Source: an uncultured Muribaculaceae bacterium (GTDB lineage: Bacteria; Bacteroidota; Bacteroidia; Bacteroidales; Muribaculaceae). Taken from it: a stretch of 36,400 nt of DNA. A program made the translations under genes and the position numbers. This document shows positions 15,015 through 24,973 of the stretch, in pieces (the first letter of the stretch is position 1; each line of letters begins with the position of its first letter). Location: contig CAJUCW010000036.1 in NCBI GenBank assembly GCA_910585275.1, positions 1 to 36,400 of the forward strand, written 5' to 3'. Below the pieces are notes generated by a model. It worked only from the letters and a program-made list of their open reading frames with translations, did not search any database and was not told the origin of the DNA.

Positions 15015-17465
15015 ATGACCGGAACAACAAAAAACGGAGGGGGCGCACCCGACACACATGATTTCGACCCCAAAGCCTCGAAACGGATGCTGCGCAACCG
15101 CAAGATAGTGACATGGCTTTGGATTTCGTTTCTAAGCTTAGGGGCGCTGATTGCCCTTTTCCTCCTGTTAATCTACAACGGAGTCATAGGCTATATGCCT
15201 CCTATCGAAGAACTTGAAGACCCGCACGACAAACTGGCCTCCGTGGTTATCGCCTCAGACGGCACTACGGAATTGGGACGTTATTTCGCAGGTGCAGGCA
15301 ACAGGGTAAACTCCGACTATAAGGCGGTGTCGCCATACGTCATCGACGCACTGATTTCTACGGAAGATGAACGATATTTCGACCACTCCGGAATAGACTT
15401 CATCGCTCTGGGACGAACCGCCGTGAAAACAGTGCTTATGGGCGACAAATCGTCGGGCGGAGGCTCTACAATCACCCAGCAGCTTGCAAAACAATTATAC
15501 TCAAGGCCGTCGAGCAATCTCCTCAAAAGGGCGATGCAAAAGCCCATCGAATGGATGATTTCGATAAAACTTGAACGTTTTTATACAAAACAGGAAATCA
15601 TCAACATGTATCTCAACAGGTTTGACTTCCTGAACAATGCTGTGGGCATCAAGACCGCGGCCAACGTATATTTCAACAAAGAGCCGTCGGAACTCAAGGC
15701 GGAAGAAGCGGCAATGCTTGTAGGCATGCTTAAGAATCCAAGTTATTACAATCCGTTGCGTCACGAAGAGCGCACGCGCGAACGTCGCAATGTGGTGATA
15801 GAGCAGATGGCAAAGGCAGGGAAACTCTCGAGGGAAGACGCCGATTCGCTGAAAGCCCTTCCCCTAAGGCTGGACTATCATAAGGTGGACCATCGCGAAG
15901 GGGGCGCACCCTATCTGAGGGAAGAAATCAGGCACCTTATGAATGCGAAAAAACCGGTAAGGCCTGAACGCTCAGACTATAAGAACAACCTCGCCTACAT
16001 CCTCGCCATGGGGCAATACAACACGGATTCGACCCAATGGGAGGAAAATCCGCTTTATGGTTGGATTCTTAAAAATCCTAAACCCGACGGTTCGTATTAC
16101 AACATCTACACCGACGGACTTCGCATCTACACCACAATCGACGTCAGGATGCAGCAATATGCCGAAGAAGCAGTATATGAGCACCTCGGGGGAACACTGC
16201 AACCGGCGTTCGAAAAAGAAAAACGCGGACAGAAAACAGGTCCATATACCACCAACACCGCCGAACTCAGTCATTCGGGCGTTATGAACCTTATTAAAAA
16301 CGCAATGAAACAAACCGAGAGGTGGAGGGTGCTGAAAAACGCTGGGATAGCCGATACGGAGATAGAAAAGACATTCCACACGCCCTATCAGATGGATGTG
16401 TTCGCATATGTCAAGGAAAACGGGAAACACCGTCCGGGCACCAAGACCGTGACCATGACTCCCTACGATTCGCTTCTTTATATGAAGTCAATCCTCCGCA
16501 CAGGCATGATGAGCATGGACCCTCACAACGGATATGTGAAGGCATATGTAGGGGGTCCGGATTTCAATTTCTTCCAGTACGACATGGTATCGAGAGGGAA
16601 ACGTCAGATCGGATCTACCGCCAAACCGTTCCTCTATACGCTTGCCATGGAGCAAGATTTCACCCCCTGCTCGATGTTCTCCAACACACAGCCCACGTTC
16701 GGCAACTGGTCGCCGAGAAACTCGGGAAGCGCACGCATCGGCGAGATGGTTGACCTCCGTTGGGCGCTCACGAACTCCAACAACTGGATTTCGGCACGCC
16801 TTGTGTATGAACTCGGGGCCAAGAACCTTGCGAACAAAATGAGAATGTTCGGTGTCACGGGACACATCGACGCAACTCTCCCGCTCGCTCTCGGAACGGT
16901 TGACGTGCCCGTTAAGGAAATGGTCGGAGGCTACACGGCGTTTGCCAACAAAGGGATGCGCGTTGACCCGGTGTTTGTTACCAGGATTGAAGACAACCAA
17001 GGCAATCTCATTTATTCCGCAACACCTCACCGCACGGAAGTGATAAACGAAGACGCCTACTACAAGATTCTCTCGATACTTCTCAACGTAGTTGACAGCG
17101 GAACGGCGGCGAGCCTTCGAGGCAGGTATGGGATAAGCGCGCAGATGGGTGGCAAAACCGGTACGACCAACTCAAACTCCGACTCATGGTTCATGGGATT
17201 CACCCCCGACCTCGTCACGGGAGTATGGGTAGGCGGAGAGGAACGCTACATCCATTTCAACACAATGGCACTCGGACAAGGTGCCCGCGCCGCACTACCC
17301 GTCTATGGCTATTACATGCAAAAAGTGTATGCCGACAAAAAACTCCCCTATGAGCAAGACTCACGCTTTGAATTCCCGGCTGACTTCAATCCCTGCGGAG
17401 GCGAGTATTTTGAAAACAGCGGCGACACGGTGGTGGAAGAAACTACGGAAGGTATTTTTGAATAA
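15015..17465 (+). CDS. mrcA: class A penicillin-binding protein (PBP1A-like)
   Basis: Bifunctional peptidoglycan synthase, anchored in the inner membrane with its catalytic domains in the periplasm. A short cytoplasmic tail is followed by a membrane segment at about 31-55. The GT51 glycosyltransferase comes next, with catalytic Glu117 in STEDERYFDHSG and the GGGSTITQQLAKQ motif at 148-160. The C-terminal transpeptidase has Ser534-x-x-Lys537 (GSTAK), an SNN-type motif (TNSNNW) and KTG at 714-716. The 816 residues are the usual length. The def start follows 21 bases after the stop, so the gene heads a PBP-def-ettA operon. The E. coli symbol is given by family; paralogues could exist elsewhere. 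Confidence 0.93.
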   Translation: MTGTTKNGGGAPDTHDFDPKASKRMLRNRKIVTWLWISFLSLGALIALFLLLIYNGVIGYMPPIEELEDPHDKLASVVIASDGTTELGRYFAGAGNRVNSDYKAVSPYVIDALISTEDERYFDHSGIDFIALGRTAVKTVLMGDKSSGGGSTITQQLAKQLYSRPSSNLLKRAMQKPIEWMISIKLERFYTKQEIINMYLNRFDFLNNAVGIKTAANVYFNKEPSELKAEEAAMLVGMLKNPSYYNPLRHEERTRERRNVVIEQMAKAGKLSREDADSLKALPLRLDYHKVDHREGGAPYLREEIRHLMNAKKPVRPERSDYKNNLAYILAMGQYNTDSTQWEENPLYGWILKNPKPDGSYYNIYTDGLRIYTTIDVRMQQYAEEAVYEHLGGTLQPAFEKEKRGQKTGPYTTNTAELSHSGVMNLIKNAMKQTERWRVLKNAGIADTEIEKTFHTPYQMDVFAYVKENGKHRPGTKTVTMTPYDSLLYMKSILRTGMMSMDPHNGYVKAYVGGPDFNFFQYDMVSRGKRQIGSTAKPFLYTLAMEQDFTPCSMFSNTQPTFGNWSPRNSGSARIGEMVDLRWALTNSNNWISARLVYELGAKNLANKMRMFGVTGHIDATLPLALGTVDVPVKEMVGGYTAFANKGMRVDPVFVTRIEDNQGNLIYSATPHRTEVINEDAYYKILSILLNVVDSGTAASLRGRYGISAQMGGKTGTTNSNSDSWFMGFTPDLVTGVWVGGEERYIHFNTMALGQGARAALPVYGYYMQKVYADKKLPYEQDSRFEFPADFNPCGGEYFENSGDTVVEETTEGIFE

Positions 17466-17486
17466 TCAGACTACACGACAACGACA

Positions 17487-18059
17487 ATGATATTACCCAT
17501 TTATCTTTACGGACAACCTGTGCTCCGACAGGAAACCGACGACATTGAAAAAGACTATCCGGAGCTCGACAAACTCATCGGCGACATGTTTGAAACCATG
17601 TATCATTCCGAGGGCGTAGGCCTTGCTGCCCCGCAAATCGGACTCCCGATAAGTGTAATCGTGATTGACGGAACAGTACTTGCCGACAGATTTCCGGAAT
17701 GCTCCGGACTCAAGATGGCACTCATCAACCCCGACCTCGAAGTGATTGAAGACGAAGCTCCCGTCACACGCGAAGAGGGATGCCTCTCGCTTCCCGGCCT
17801 TTCTGAGCCGGTGAAAAGGTATGAACATGTGCGTCTTAACTGGCTCGACGAAAATTTCGAAGAGCATGAGGAAGAATTCACCGGCTTTGCGGCAAGAATA
17901 ATACAACATGAATTCGACCACCTTCTCGGCACGGTATATACTGACCGGGTGTCGCCGATTCGCAAGCAGATGATACGCACAAAACTCGGCAACATAGCCA
18001 AGGGAAAAGTGAAATGCGACTACCGCACAAAGGCACAACACATTAACAAGAATAAATAA
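17487..18059 (+). CDS. def: peptide deformylase
   Basis: Iron/zinc enzyme that removes the formyl group from the N-terminal Met of new proteins. The three family motifs are present: GVGLAAPQIG at 43-52, EEGCLSLPG at 96-104 (Cys metal ligand) and HEFDH at 141-145 (His ligands and catalytic Glu). The 190 residues are normal. Its TAA stop shares a base with the ettA ATG (TAATG), so translation is coupled. Confidence 0.97.
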   Translation: MILPIYLYGQPVLRQETDDIEKDYPELDKLIGDMFETMYHSEGVGLAAPQIGLPISVIVIDGTVLADRFPECSGLKMALINPDLEVIEDEAPVTREEGCLSLPGLSEPVKRYEHVRLNWLDENFEEHEEEFTGFAARIIQHEFDHLLGTVYTDRVSPIRKQMIRTKLGNIAKGKVKCDYRTKAQHINKNK

Positions 18060-19741
18060 TGGCTGACGATAAAAAAATCATATTCTCGATGGTGGGGGTC
18101 AGCAAAATCATACCTCCCCAACGACAGATTCTGAAAGACATATACCTCTCTTTCTTTTATGGTGCAAAAATAGGCATCATCGGCTTGAACGGCTCCGGAA
18201 AATCAACCCTTCTTAAAATTATAGCAGGAATCGACAAGAGCTATCAAGGCAACGTGGTGTTCTCCCCCGGATATTCCGTAGGCTACCTCGAACAGGACCC
18301 CAAGCTCGATCCGGAAAAAACCGTAAAAGAAGTGGTGCAGGAAGGCGTGCAATCGGTGATGGACCTTCTGCGTGAATATGACGAAGTCAACAACGCCTTC
18401 GCCGACCCTGAAGTGCTTGAAAACCCCGACAAGATGGATGCCCTCATCAACCGTCAGGCCGAACTTCAGGACAAGCTCGACGCATGCGATGCCTGGAACA
18501 TCGACAATAAACTCGAAAGGGCCATGGACGCTCTCCGTTGTCCGCCCGACGATAAGAAGATTGCCGTGCTCTCCGGCGGTGAACGCCGCCGTGTTGCCCT
18601 CTGCCGTCTTCTCCTTCAGCAGCCCGACATCCTTCTTCTTGACGAGCCTACCAACCACCTTGACGCCGAATCTATCGACTGGCTCGAACAGCATCTCCAG
18701 CAATATCCCGGCACGGTAATTGCCGTGACTCACGACCGTTACTTCCTCGACCACGTGGCAGGATGGATTCTCGAACTCGACCGTGGGGAAGGGATTCCAT
18801 GGAAAGGGAACTACAGCTCCTGGCTCGACCAGAAGACGAAACGAATGGCCCAGGAGGAAAAACAGGCAAGCAAACGACGCAAGACCCTTGAGCGAGAACT
18901 CGAATGGGTGCGTATGGCCCCCAAAGCACGTCAGGCAAAAGGGAAGGCCCGTCTTTCAAGCTACGACCGCCTGCTAAACGAAGACCAGAAGCAACGCGAA
19001 GAGAAGCTTGAAATCTTCATTCCCAACGGCCCCCGACTCGGCAACAAAGTGATTGAAGCGCAACATCTCGCCAAAGCATACGACGACAAAGCCCTCTTTA
19101 CCGACCTTAACTTCATGCTTCCGCCCAACGGCATCGTAGGGGTAATCGGGCCAAACGGTGCCGGTAAGACCACACTTTTCCGACTCATCATGGGATTGGA
19201 GAAACAAGATAAAGGCGAATTCGAAGTCGGCGAGACCGTGAAAATAGCCTACGTTGACCAAAACCACAAAGACCTCTCGCCCGACAAGAGTGTATATGAA
19301 GTTATTTCACAAGGTGTGGAATCCTTCCGTATGGGTGGAAGGGACATGAACGCCCGTGCCTATCTTTCGAAATTCAATTTCACGGGAGCCGACCAGGAGA
19401 AGAAGATCGGGGTGCTTTCCGGAGGAGAGCGAAACCGTCTCCATCTTGCCATGGCGCTTAAAGAAGAAGGAAACGTGCTTCTTCTCGACGAGCCTACCAA
19501 CGACATTGACGTCAACACACTCCGTGCCCTTGAAGAAGGCCTCGAAAATTTCGCCGGCTGCGCCGTGGTTGTGAGTCATGACCGTTGGTTCCTCGACCGT
19601 ATCGCCACCCACATCCTGGCATTCGAAGGCGACAGCCAGGTAACATTCTATGAAGGCTCTTATTCCGATTATGAGGAGTTCAAGCGCAAGCGCGACGGCA
19701 ATGACACACCTCACCGCATCCGCTACCGCAAACTTGTGTGA
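18059..19741 (+). CDS. ettA: energy-dependent translational throttle protein EttA (ABC-F)
   Basis: Ribosome-binding ABC-F ATPase that gates the first elongation step according to energy state; not a transporter. It has two ATP-binding domains. The first has GLNGSGKST at 42-50, LSGGERRRVAL and LLLDEPTNHLD. The second has GPNGAGKTT, LSGGERNRLHLAMAL and LLLDEPTNDID. Between them lies the charged helical linker, with KRRKTLERELEWVRMAPKAR. The 560 residues match EttA closely. It is the last gene of the operon and is followed by a terminator. Confidence 0.95.
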   Translation: MADDKKIIFSMVGVSKIIPPQRQILKDIYLSFFYGAKIGIIGLNGSGKSTLLKIIAGIDKSYQGNVVFSPGYSVGYLEQDPKLDPEKTVKEVVQEGVQSVMDLLREYDEVNNAFADPEVLENPDKMDALINRQAELQDKLDACDAWNIDNKLERAMDALRCPPDDKKIAVLSGGERRRVALCRLLLQQPDILLLDEPTNHLDAESIDWLEQHLQQYPGTVIAVTHDRYFLDHVAGWILELDRGEGIPWKGNYSSWLDQKTKRMAQEEKQASKRRKTLERELEWVRMAPKARQAKGKARLSSYDRLLNEDQKQREEKLEIFIPNGPRLGNKVIEAQHLAKAYDDKALFTDLNFMLPPNGIVGVIGPNGAGKTTLFRLIMGLEKQDKGEFEVGETVKIAYVDQNHKDLSPDKSVYEVISQGVESFRMGGRDMNARAYLSKFNFTGADQEKKIGVLSGGERNRLHLAMALKEEGNVLLLDEPTNDIDVNTLRALEEGLENFAGCAVVVSHDRWFLDRIATHILAFEGDSQVTFYEGSYSDYEEFKRKRDGNDTPHRIRYRKLV

Positions 19742-19780
19742 TCCATACGGCGGTATCGGGAAACCTGACACCTAAAATAA

Positions 19781-19814
19781 AAAATGCAGGAATTCAGAAT
19801 TCCTGCATTTTTTT
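19781..19814. terminator. bidirectional terminator between ettA and ddh
   Basis: AAAATGCAGGAATTC pairs with GAATTCCTGCATTTT around a short loop, flanked by A-runs on the left and T-runs on the right. It serves the two convergent genes. Confidence 0.9.
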
Positions 19815-19832
19815 ATTTTGATTACCGACAAA

Positions 19833-20726
19833 TTATACGAGATGGATCCACTTGTCGCGGTCTCCGGGAAGAAGGTCGATAACCGGAATCTCAATCATGG
19901 TGTAGCATCCCGGCTGTTGGCGCATCGCGGCGCGGGCCGCACATACAAGCACCTGTCCGGTCAATGCCGGATTGTTAATCTTCATGTCGAACTCGAAAAG
20001 CTGGTTCTGGGTTTTGCCGCTCACACCTTTTCTCACGAGGTTGACTCCATGTCCCATATCCTTGAGGGCGTCCACGCTTTCCACATTCATCACATGGGTT
20101 TCGTCTGACGCGAAATACGGGTCGGCTTTGATGGCGGCGGCCACCTTATCGAAATCATAGCCTGGCAAAACCTCCACATAAACCATACGGCGGTGGATTC
20201 CGGTTCCCACCGGAATGGTCATTGAAAGAGCTGCCTTCACCCCTTCTACGGCCTTTACGGCAACTGTATGCCCCATGCTCATGCCGGGGCCGAAATTGGT
20301 ATAGGTGATTCCTTTGGGTGCGACAGCCTCAAGAAGAGCCCTCACCACGGAATCGCTTCCCGGATCCCACCCGGCGGAAATTACACTTACGGTGCCGTTC
20401 TCGCGCGCCACTTTGCCGAGATTGTCGCGGAGTTCAGCTATTTTTGTATGGATATCGAAACTGTCAACCGTATTGATTCCTTTCTTCAGACACTTTACGG
20501 CATTTTCCTCGACTTTCCTCGTAGGGGTGGCAAGGATAGCCACATCCACGTCTTTTAATTCATCAATGTCTGAAACCACAGGAATTTCCACCGGAATTCC
20601 ATTGCGGTCGCCCGCATCGCGACGCACAACTCCCGCAATCTCAAAATCTGGAGCTTCTTCCAAAGCCTGCAGTGTGAACTGCCCAATGTTGCCGTAACCA
20701 ACCACGGCTGCACGGATTTTTTTCAT
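19833..20726 (-). CDS. ddh: meso-diaminopimelate D-dehydrogenase
   Basis: NADPH-dependent enzyme that makes meso-diaminopimelate directly from tetrahydrodipicolinate, the one-step branch of lysine and cell-wall precursor synthesis. The Rossmann motif is VVGYGNIGQF near the start. Substrate-site segments include SAGWDPGSDSVVRALLEA and FGPGMSMGHTVAVKAV. I chose the ATG at 20726; the frame extends to 20768, but the extra residues (PVLPVGLLITLL) are not part of the family. The product is 297 residues, a normal length. It is convergent with ettA. Confidence 0.93.
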   Translation of the reverse strand: MKKIRAAVVGYGNIGQFTLQALEEAPDFEIAGVVRRDAGDRNGIPVEIPVVSDIDELKDVDVAILATPTRKVEENAVKCLKKGINTVDSFDIHTKIAELRDNLGKVARENGTVSVISAGWDPGSDSVVRALLEAVAPKGITYTNFGPGMSMGHTVAVKAVEGVKAALSMTIPVGTGIHRRMVYVEVLPGYDFDKVAAAIKADPYFASDETHVMNVESVDALKDMGHGVNLVRKGVSGKTQNQLFEFDMKINNPALTGQVLVCAARAAMRQQPGCYTMIEIPVIDLLPGDRDKWIHLV

Positions 20727-21048
20727 CTTTAATAACGTTATAAGCAAGCCAACCGGCAAGACAGGCACATCTTTTACGAAGCAAAAAAGAGCAATCCTTC
20801 ATCAAAGATGGAAATCAAACGCCATCCTTATCTAAGCCAACTCGCAATTTTACATTGCAAATTTACAAAGAATATCATAAAAAATGAGTAATTTTGCAGT
20901 CGAATTTACACGACTCCTCAAAAAAAACGATTCCACCGCTTTCACAACGTTTCCGACGATTGTGGATTGTGGCCTTTATCCAATGCCATGAATGGACATC
21001 ATGAAAATTAATAACAATAATAGTATTATATAAAATCAGGTTTTGTTT
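20727..21048. promoter_or_regulatory. divergent intergenic region between ddh and the transporter gene
   Basis: This 322-bp stretch has no gene. It holds two -7-like boxes pointing away from each other: TAAATTTG on the minus strand (20858-20865), towards ddh, and TAATTTTG on the plus strand (20889-20896), towards the transporter. Neither has a clear TTTG at the right distance. Nothing else stands out. Confidence 0.35.
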
Positions 21049-22743
21049 ATGGATTGGTTTATCGATCTGTTAAAGCCCGGAAACGTCTCGCTCGCGAGCA
21101 CGATTCTGCTTTATTCCTTTGTGATATTCACGGGTATCTTCCTGGGTAAGGTTAAGATTCTCGGAGTGTCGCTGGGAGTGACGTTCGTGCTTTTCGTCGG
21201 GATTTTGCTGGGCCACTTCGGTTACGGGGTAGAAGCCAACACGCTTCATTTTCTCCGCGAATTCGGACTTATTCTTTTTATTTTTTCAATCGGTATGCAA
21301 GTTGGTCCCGGATTCTTCTCCTCTTTCAAAGAGGGGGGAATCAAGATGAATATGCTTGCAATGATTGGAATCGGCCTTAACGTAGTAATCATGCTTGCAA
21401 TCTATTTCATGCAAGGAGGCAACCAAGGGCTTACCTCCATTGTAGAAATGATTGGCGTGATGAGCGGAGCCGTCACCAACACACCAGGTCTCGGTGCCGC
21501 CCAACAGACCATACTTCAGGTGCATTCCGATGCTTACGGCGCCAGCCAACAGATGTCGATGGGTTATGCCGCAGCCTATCCCCTTGGTGTGGTGGGCATC
21601 ATACTCACCATGATTATCATCCGCAAAGTGTTCAAGGTTGACATCAAGAAAGAGATTGACGAAATTGAAAATGAAAAGACCGACTCCACTCTCGCCCCTC
21701 ACATGGTGACCTTCAGAGTTACCAACGAGCTTGTGGCTGGCCTGAACATGCAGAAACTACACACTCTGATATCTTGCGATTACGTCTTCTCCCGCATTGA
21801 GAAACCTGACGGCACGGTCATTGTCCCTACGTCGCAGACCACCATCGAAATCGGCGACCTTGTGTTGGCAGTATGCTCCATTCAGGATGAGGAAGTATTC
21901 AAACGGTTTATCGGTCCGGTTGTTGAGAAAAACTGGCCTATGGATAAAGGGCCCGTGGTTTCGCGTCGCATCCTTGTCACCAAGACGGAATACAACGGCA
22001 TGAAACTCGGTTCGCTTCGTCTGCATGCCGCCTATCAGCTCAACGTAACCCGCGTGAACCGTGCCGGCGTGGATCTTCTCGCAAGCCCCAACCTTCGCCT
22101 TCAGATGGGCGACCGTGTCACCGTGGTTGGTAAAATCGAAGATATCGACCGTCTCGCAGCCCGTCTCGGCAACTCCATGAAACGTCTTAACGAACCGAAT
22201 CTCGTGACGATGTTTATCGGAATTTTCCTTGGCATCATCCTTGGAAGCCTCCCCATCCAGTTCCCCGGGATGTCGGTGCCTATGAAGCTCGGACTTGCGG
22301 GCGGCCCTCTCGTGGTAGCTATCCTTATCAGTGCATACGGCCATAAGATTCATCTTGTCACCTATACCAACTCATCCGCCAACCTCCTTCTACGCGAAAT
22401 AGGCATCTGCCTCTTCCTTGCATCGGTAGGTATCGGTGCAGGCAAAGACTTCGCCGAAACGGTATTCAACCTTAAAGGCGCACTGTGGGTAGGCTATGGT
22501 TTTGCCATCACAGTCATTCCTCTGATTGTGGTAGGATGCATAGCACGTGGCAAATATAAGATGAACTATCTTTCCATCATCGGCATGATGAGCGGAGGCT
22601 ATACCGACCCGCCGGCCCTTGCCTACGGCAACAAGGTAGCCAACAACGACGCGCCAGCCGTGGCATACTCCACGGTCTATCCTCTCACCATGTTTATGCG
22701 CGTTATTGTGGCGCAGATTATAGTCTTGTGTTTCCTTGAATAG
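21049..22743 (+). CDS. AspT/YidE-like putative transporter with TrkA-C domains
   Basis: Inner-membrane protein of 564 residues resembling the AspT/YidE/YbjL family (aspartate-alanine antiporter class). There are two hydrophobic halves of about five segments each (about 10-190 and 380-560). Each half has a related motif (MIGVMSGAVTNTPGLGAAQQ and IIGMMSGGYTDPPALAYGN). Between them lie two TrkA-C/RCK-C regulatory domains (about 225-375, such as GDLVLAVCS and GDRVTVVGK). I chose the ATG at 21049; the in-frame TTG at 21043 adds two residues. The substrate is unknown. A terminator follows. Confidence 0.88.
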   Translation: MDWFIDLLKPGNVSLASTILLYSFVIFTGIFLGKVKILGVSLGVTFVLFVGILLGHFGYGVEANTLHFLREFGLILFIFSIGMQVGPGFFSSFKEGGIKMNMLAMIGIGLNVVIMLAIYFMQGGNQGLTSIVEMIGVMSGAVTNTPGLGAAQQTILQVHSDAYGASQQMSMGYAAAYPLGVVGIILTMIIIRKVFKVDIKKEIDEIENEKTDSTLAPHMVTFRVTNELVAGLNMQKLHTLISCDYVFSRIEKPDGTVIVPTSQTTIEIGDLVLAVCSIQDEEVFKRFIGPVVEKNWPMDKGPVVSRRILVTKTEYNGMKLGSLRLHAAYQLNVTRVNRAGVDLLASPNLRLQMGDRVTVVGKIEDIDRLAARLGNSMKRLNEPNLVTMFIGIFLGIILGSLPIQFPGMSVPMKLGLAGGPLVVAILISAYGHKIHLVTYTNSSANLLLREIGICLFLASVGIGAGKDFAETVFNLKGALWVGYGFAITVIPLIVVGCIARGKYKMNYLSIIGMMSGGYTDPPALAYGNKVANNDAPAVAYSTVYPLTMFMRVIVAQIIVLCFLE

Positions 22744-22777
22744 CATAGCACTCGAATATATTGATTGTATAAAACGG

Positions 22778-22806
22778 ATAAGGCGCGGTCTTTGCCCGCG
22801 CCTTAT
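22778..22806 (+). terminator. Rho-independent terminator of the transporter gene
   Basis: ATAAGGCGCGG (22778-22788) pairs with CCGCGCCTTAT (22796-22806), followed by TTTTA. Confidence 0.85.
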
Positions 22807-22847
22807 TTTAAACCTCTTTATCTGTCTTTGCTTTAAAATACGCCAAA

Positions 22848-23480
22848 ATGGAAGAGACATTCTCATTCATACTTGAAGTTATCGGCACGGTGGCCGCCGC
22901 CATAAGCGGCATCAGGCTTGCCGCAACCAAAAATTTCGACTGGTTCGGAGCTTACACCGTAGGTCTCGTCACCGCAATCGGCGGAGGAACTTTACGAGAC
23001 CTACTCCTTGACATCCCCGTTTTCTGGATGCAGACGTGGTGGTATCTCGGCGTCACCGCCCTCTCGCTCGCCACTGTCATAGTATTCCGCAACATCCTTG
23101 TAAGCCAGGAAAAGCTGCTGTTCATATTCGACAGTATCGGCCTTGCACTCTTCTGCGTAATCGGCATCCACAAGACACTTGCCATTGACTACCCGATGTG
23201 GGTGGCAGTAGTCATGGGAATAGTGACCGGTGCCTTCGGCGGAGTCCTGCGCGACATTCTAATCAACGAAGAGCCTCTCGTATTCCGCAAAGACATCTAT
23301 GCCACCGCCTGCCTTGCCGGAGCGATTGTATATTGGCTTATTATGGTGTCGGGAGGGTCGTATCTCACCCGGCAATTAAGTTGCGCCGCCACAATCATCC
23401 TGCTCAGGGTGCTTGCACTAAAATTCAATCTCTCGCTCCCTACCCTGAAATCAAGTCCCGGCAAGACAAAAGACGTCTGA
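22848..23480 (+). CDS. UPF0126/TRIC-like membrane protein
   Basis: Inner-membrane protein of 210 residues with about seven hydrophobic segments. It carries the duplicated UPF0126 (YicG/YadS) signature: AIGGGTLRDLLLD near 45-57 and AFGGVLRDILINEEP near 126-140. The family is annotated as trimeric intracellular cation channel-like, and some members are reported as glycine transporters. The real substrate here is open. It stands alone between two terminators. Confidence 0.9.
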   Translation: MEETFSFILEVIGTVAAAISGIRLAATKNFDWFGAYTVGLVTAIGGGTLRDLLLDIPVFWMQTWWYLGVTALSLATVIVFRNILVSQEKLLFIFDSIGLALFCVIGIHKTLAIDYPMWVAVVMGIVTGAFGGVLRDILINEEPLVFRKDIYATACLAGAIVYWLIMVSGGSYLTRQLSCAATIILLRVLALKFNLSLPTLKSSPGKTKDV

Positions 23481-23498
23481 CCGCCGTCAGGCTTCCAT

Positions 23499-23542
23499 GC
23501 AAAAAAAAGGGAACGGGGCTCAGCCCCGTTCCCCTTTTTTTG
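23499..23542 (+). terminator. strong terminator after the UPF0126 gene
   Basis: The hairpin AGGGAACGGGGCT/AGCCCCGTTCCC is bordered by a run of eight A before and seven T after, forming a long near-perfect palindrome that could act in both directions. Confidence 0.9.
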
Positions 23543-23602
23543 CAATGCTGTTACACAAGAGCCGATTTTCCAATCGTAAAATAAAAACAAACAATTTCAA
23601 CG

Positions 23603-24973
23603 ATGAAAATCAGCAAAGAACTTTTCACAGCAAAAAAATATGCCGACGGCAGCTCCCCTGTCATGATTCGCATCAATCACAGAGGTATAGTCAAAAGAAT
23701 CTGTACGTCAATAAAATGCGACATCAATCATTGGAACGAGGAAAAAGAATGCGTGACTGACAAGGATGTAGGACATCGTCATAAAAACGAGGAAATCGAA
23801 GCCGCCATGCGGCGTGTTGCCGGAAGAATCCAGGACTTCCTCGACGATTGCCTTTCACGCCAGCTCGACAATCTTTCAAGCCTGTTGCCTGAAGAATATT
23901 GCACAGAAGGCCAATCCGTAGAAATCGTACGGAAAGAGGCGACATCATTTTTATCGATAATCGACAAGAAGATAGAATCCACCGGCTCTCTCAATACCAA
24001 GCGAGGCTACAACACGTTTCGCAAATATTTCAACAAACGGTTTGGCTACGGCCCATGTGGATATGATATAAATCAAAAATTCGTTTACGATGTGGTGTCG
24101 GCACTCGAGAAAGACTATCCCGCCGATAGTTCTATGCGACATCTTATCGGCTCCCGTTTTAACGCTATTCTGAATTTCGGCAAAGCCAACGCCTTGATTC
24201 CGGCCTCATTCAATGCGAGGATGCCAAAATATAGGCTCCTGCCCGGCGACCGGAATCTGTCGGAAGACGAACTGCGAATCATATTCAACACTTTTTATTC
24301 CGGCACACGCGGAGGATTCCACATTGACGACCTGCGGATGCTATCTTTGTCACTATTCATTCTCGACATCGCTTTTCAAGGACTCGCCCCTGTCGATCTC
24401 GCATCATTGAAAATAAACGACCTTAGGTTTTCTACAATATACGCACCAATTAAACCGGAATCGGCACCATCAATGTCCGCAAATCCGACATCATCCGGAA
24501 AGGAAGATAGAGACAGTATGGAGGTGGTGGCGTTCACCACACTGCGCAAGAAAACGGGGCAACCCGTATCTGTCATAGCCTGCCTTAAGCCTATTGAACC
24601 AATAATAAAAACCCTTACTGACGGGAAAGCCCCCGACGATTATCTGATTCCTTGTTTTGTCAAATCAAAAAGTTATTCGCCGGAAAGATGCCAGAACCGA
24701 CTGGCCAATTTTTTCTACAAGATGTCGGTCTATCTCAACGAGACGATAAACGACAACAGGCAAGCCCCCCACCTATTTAAAAACAAAGTGACATATTATT
24801 TCGCACGCCATGCCTATTGCAATATCGTTGACAGTCTCGACATTCCGCGCCATATCATCCAGAACCTCGTAGGCCATCGATCCACTGTGCTTGAAAAAAG
24901 CTATCTGCGCCCTATCAGCAACTGGGAACAAGCAGTAGTGTCGCGTGAAATATTCAGGATACTTATGCCTTGA
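23603..24973 (+). CDS. tyrosine recombinase (Bacteroidetes integrase type)
   Basis: Site-specific recombinase of 456 residues. An N-terminal arm-binding region (about 1-60: FTAKKYADGSSPVMIRI) is followed by a SAM-like core-binding domain (about 110-215) and the catalytic domain (about 230-456). In the catalytic domain Arg402 (FARHAY), His425 (LVGHRS) and nucleophile Tyr434 (LEKSYL) are present. The residue three before Arg402 is Tyr instead of His. The first catalytic Arg region reads IAFQGLAPVDLASL, without an obvious Arg. It may be a divergent subfamily or inactive. No other mobile-element genes are next to it. Its stop codon directly touches that of the next, convergent gene. Confidence 0.88.
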   Translation: MKISKELFTAKKYADGSSPVMIRINHRGIVKRICTSIKCDINHWNEEKECVTDKDVGHRHKNEEIEAAMRRVAGRIQDFLDDCLSRQLDNLSSLLPEEYCTEGQSVEIVRKEATSFLSIIDKKIESTGSLNTKRGYNTFRKYFNKRFGYGPCGYDINQKFVYDVVSALEKDYPADSSMRHLIGSRFNAILNFGKANALIPASFNARMPKYRLLPGDRNLSEDELRIIFNTFYSGTRGGFHIDDLRMLSLSLFILDIAFQGLAPVDLASLKINDLRFSTIYAPIKPESAPSMSANPTSSGKEDRDSMEVVAFTTLRKKTGQPVSVIACLKPIEPIIKTLTDGKAPDDYLIPCFVKSKSYSPERCQNRLANFFYKMSVYLNETINDNRQAPHLFKNKVTYYFARHAYCNIVDSLDIPRHIIQNLVGHRSTVLEKSYLRPISNWEQAVVSREIFRILMP

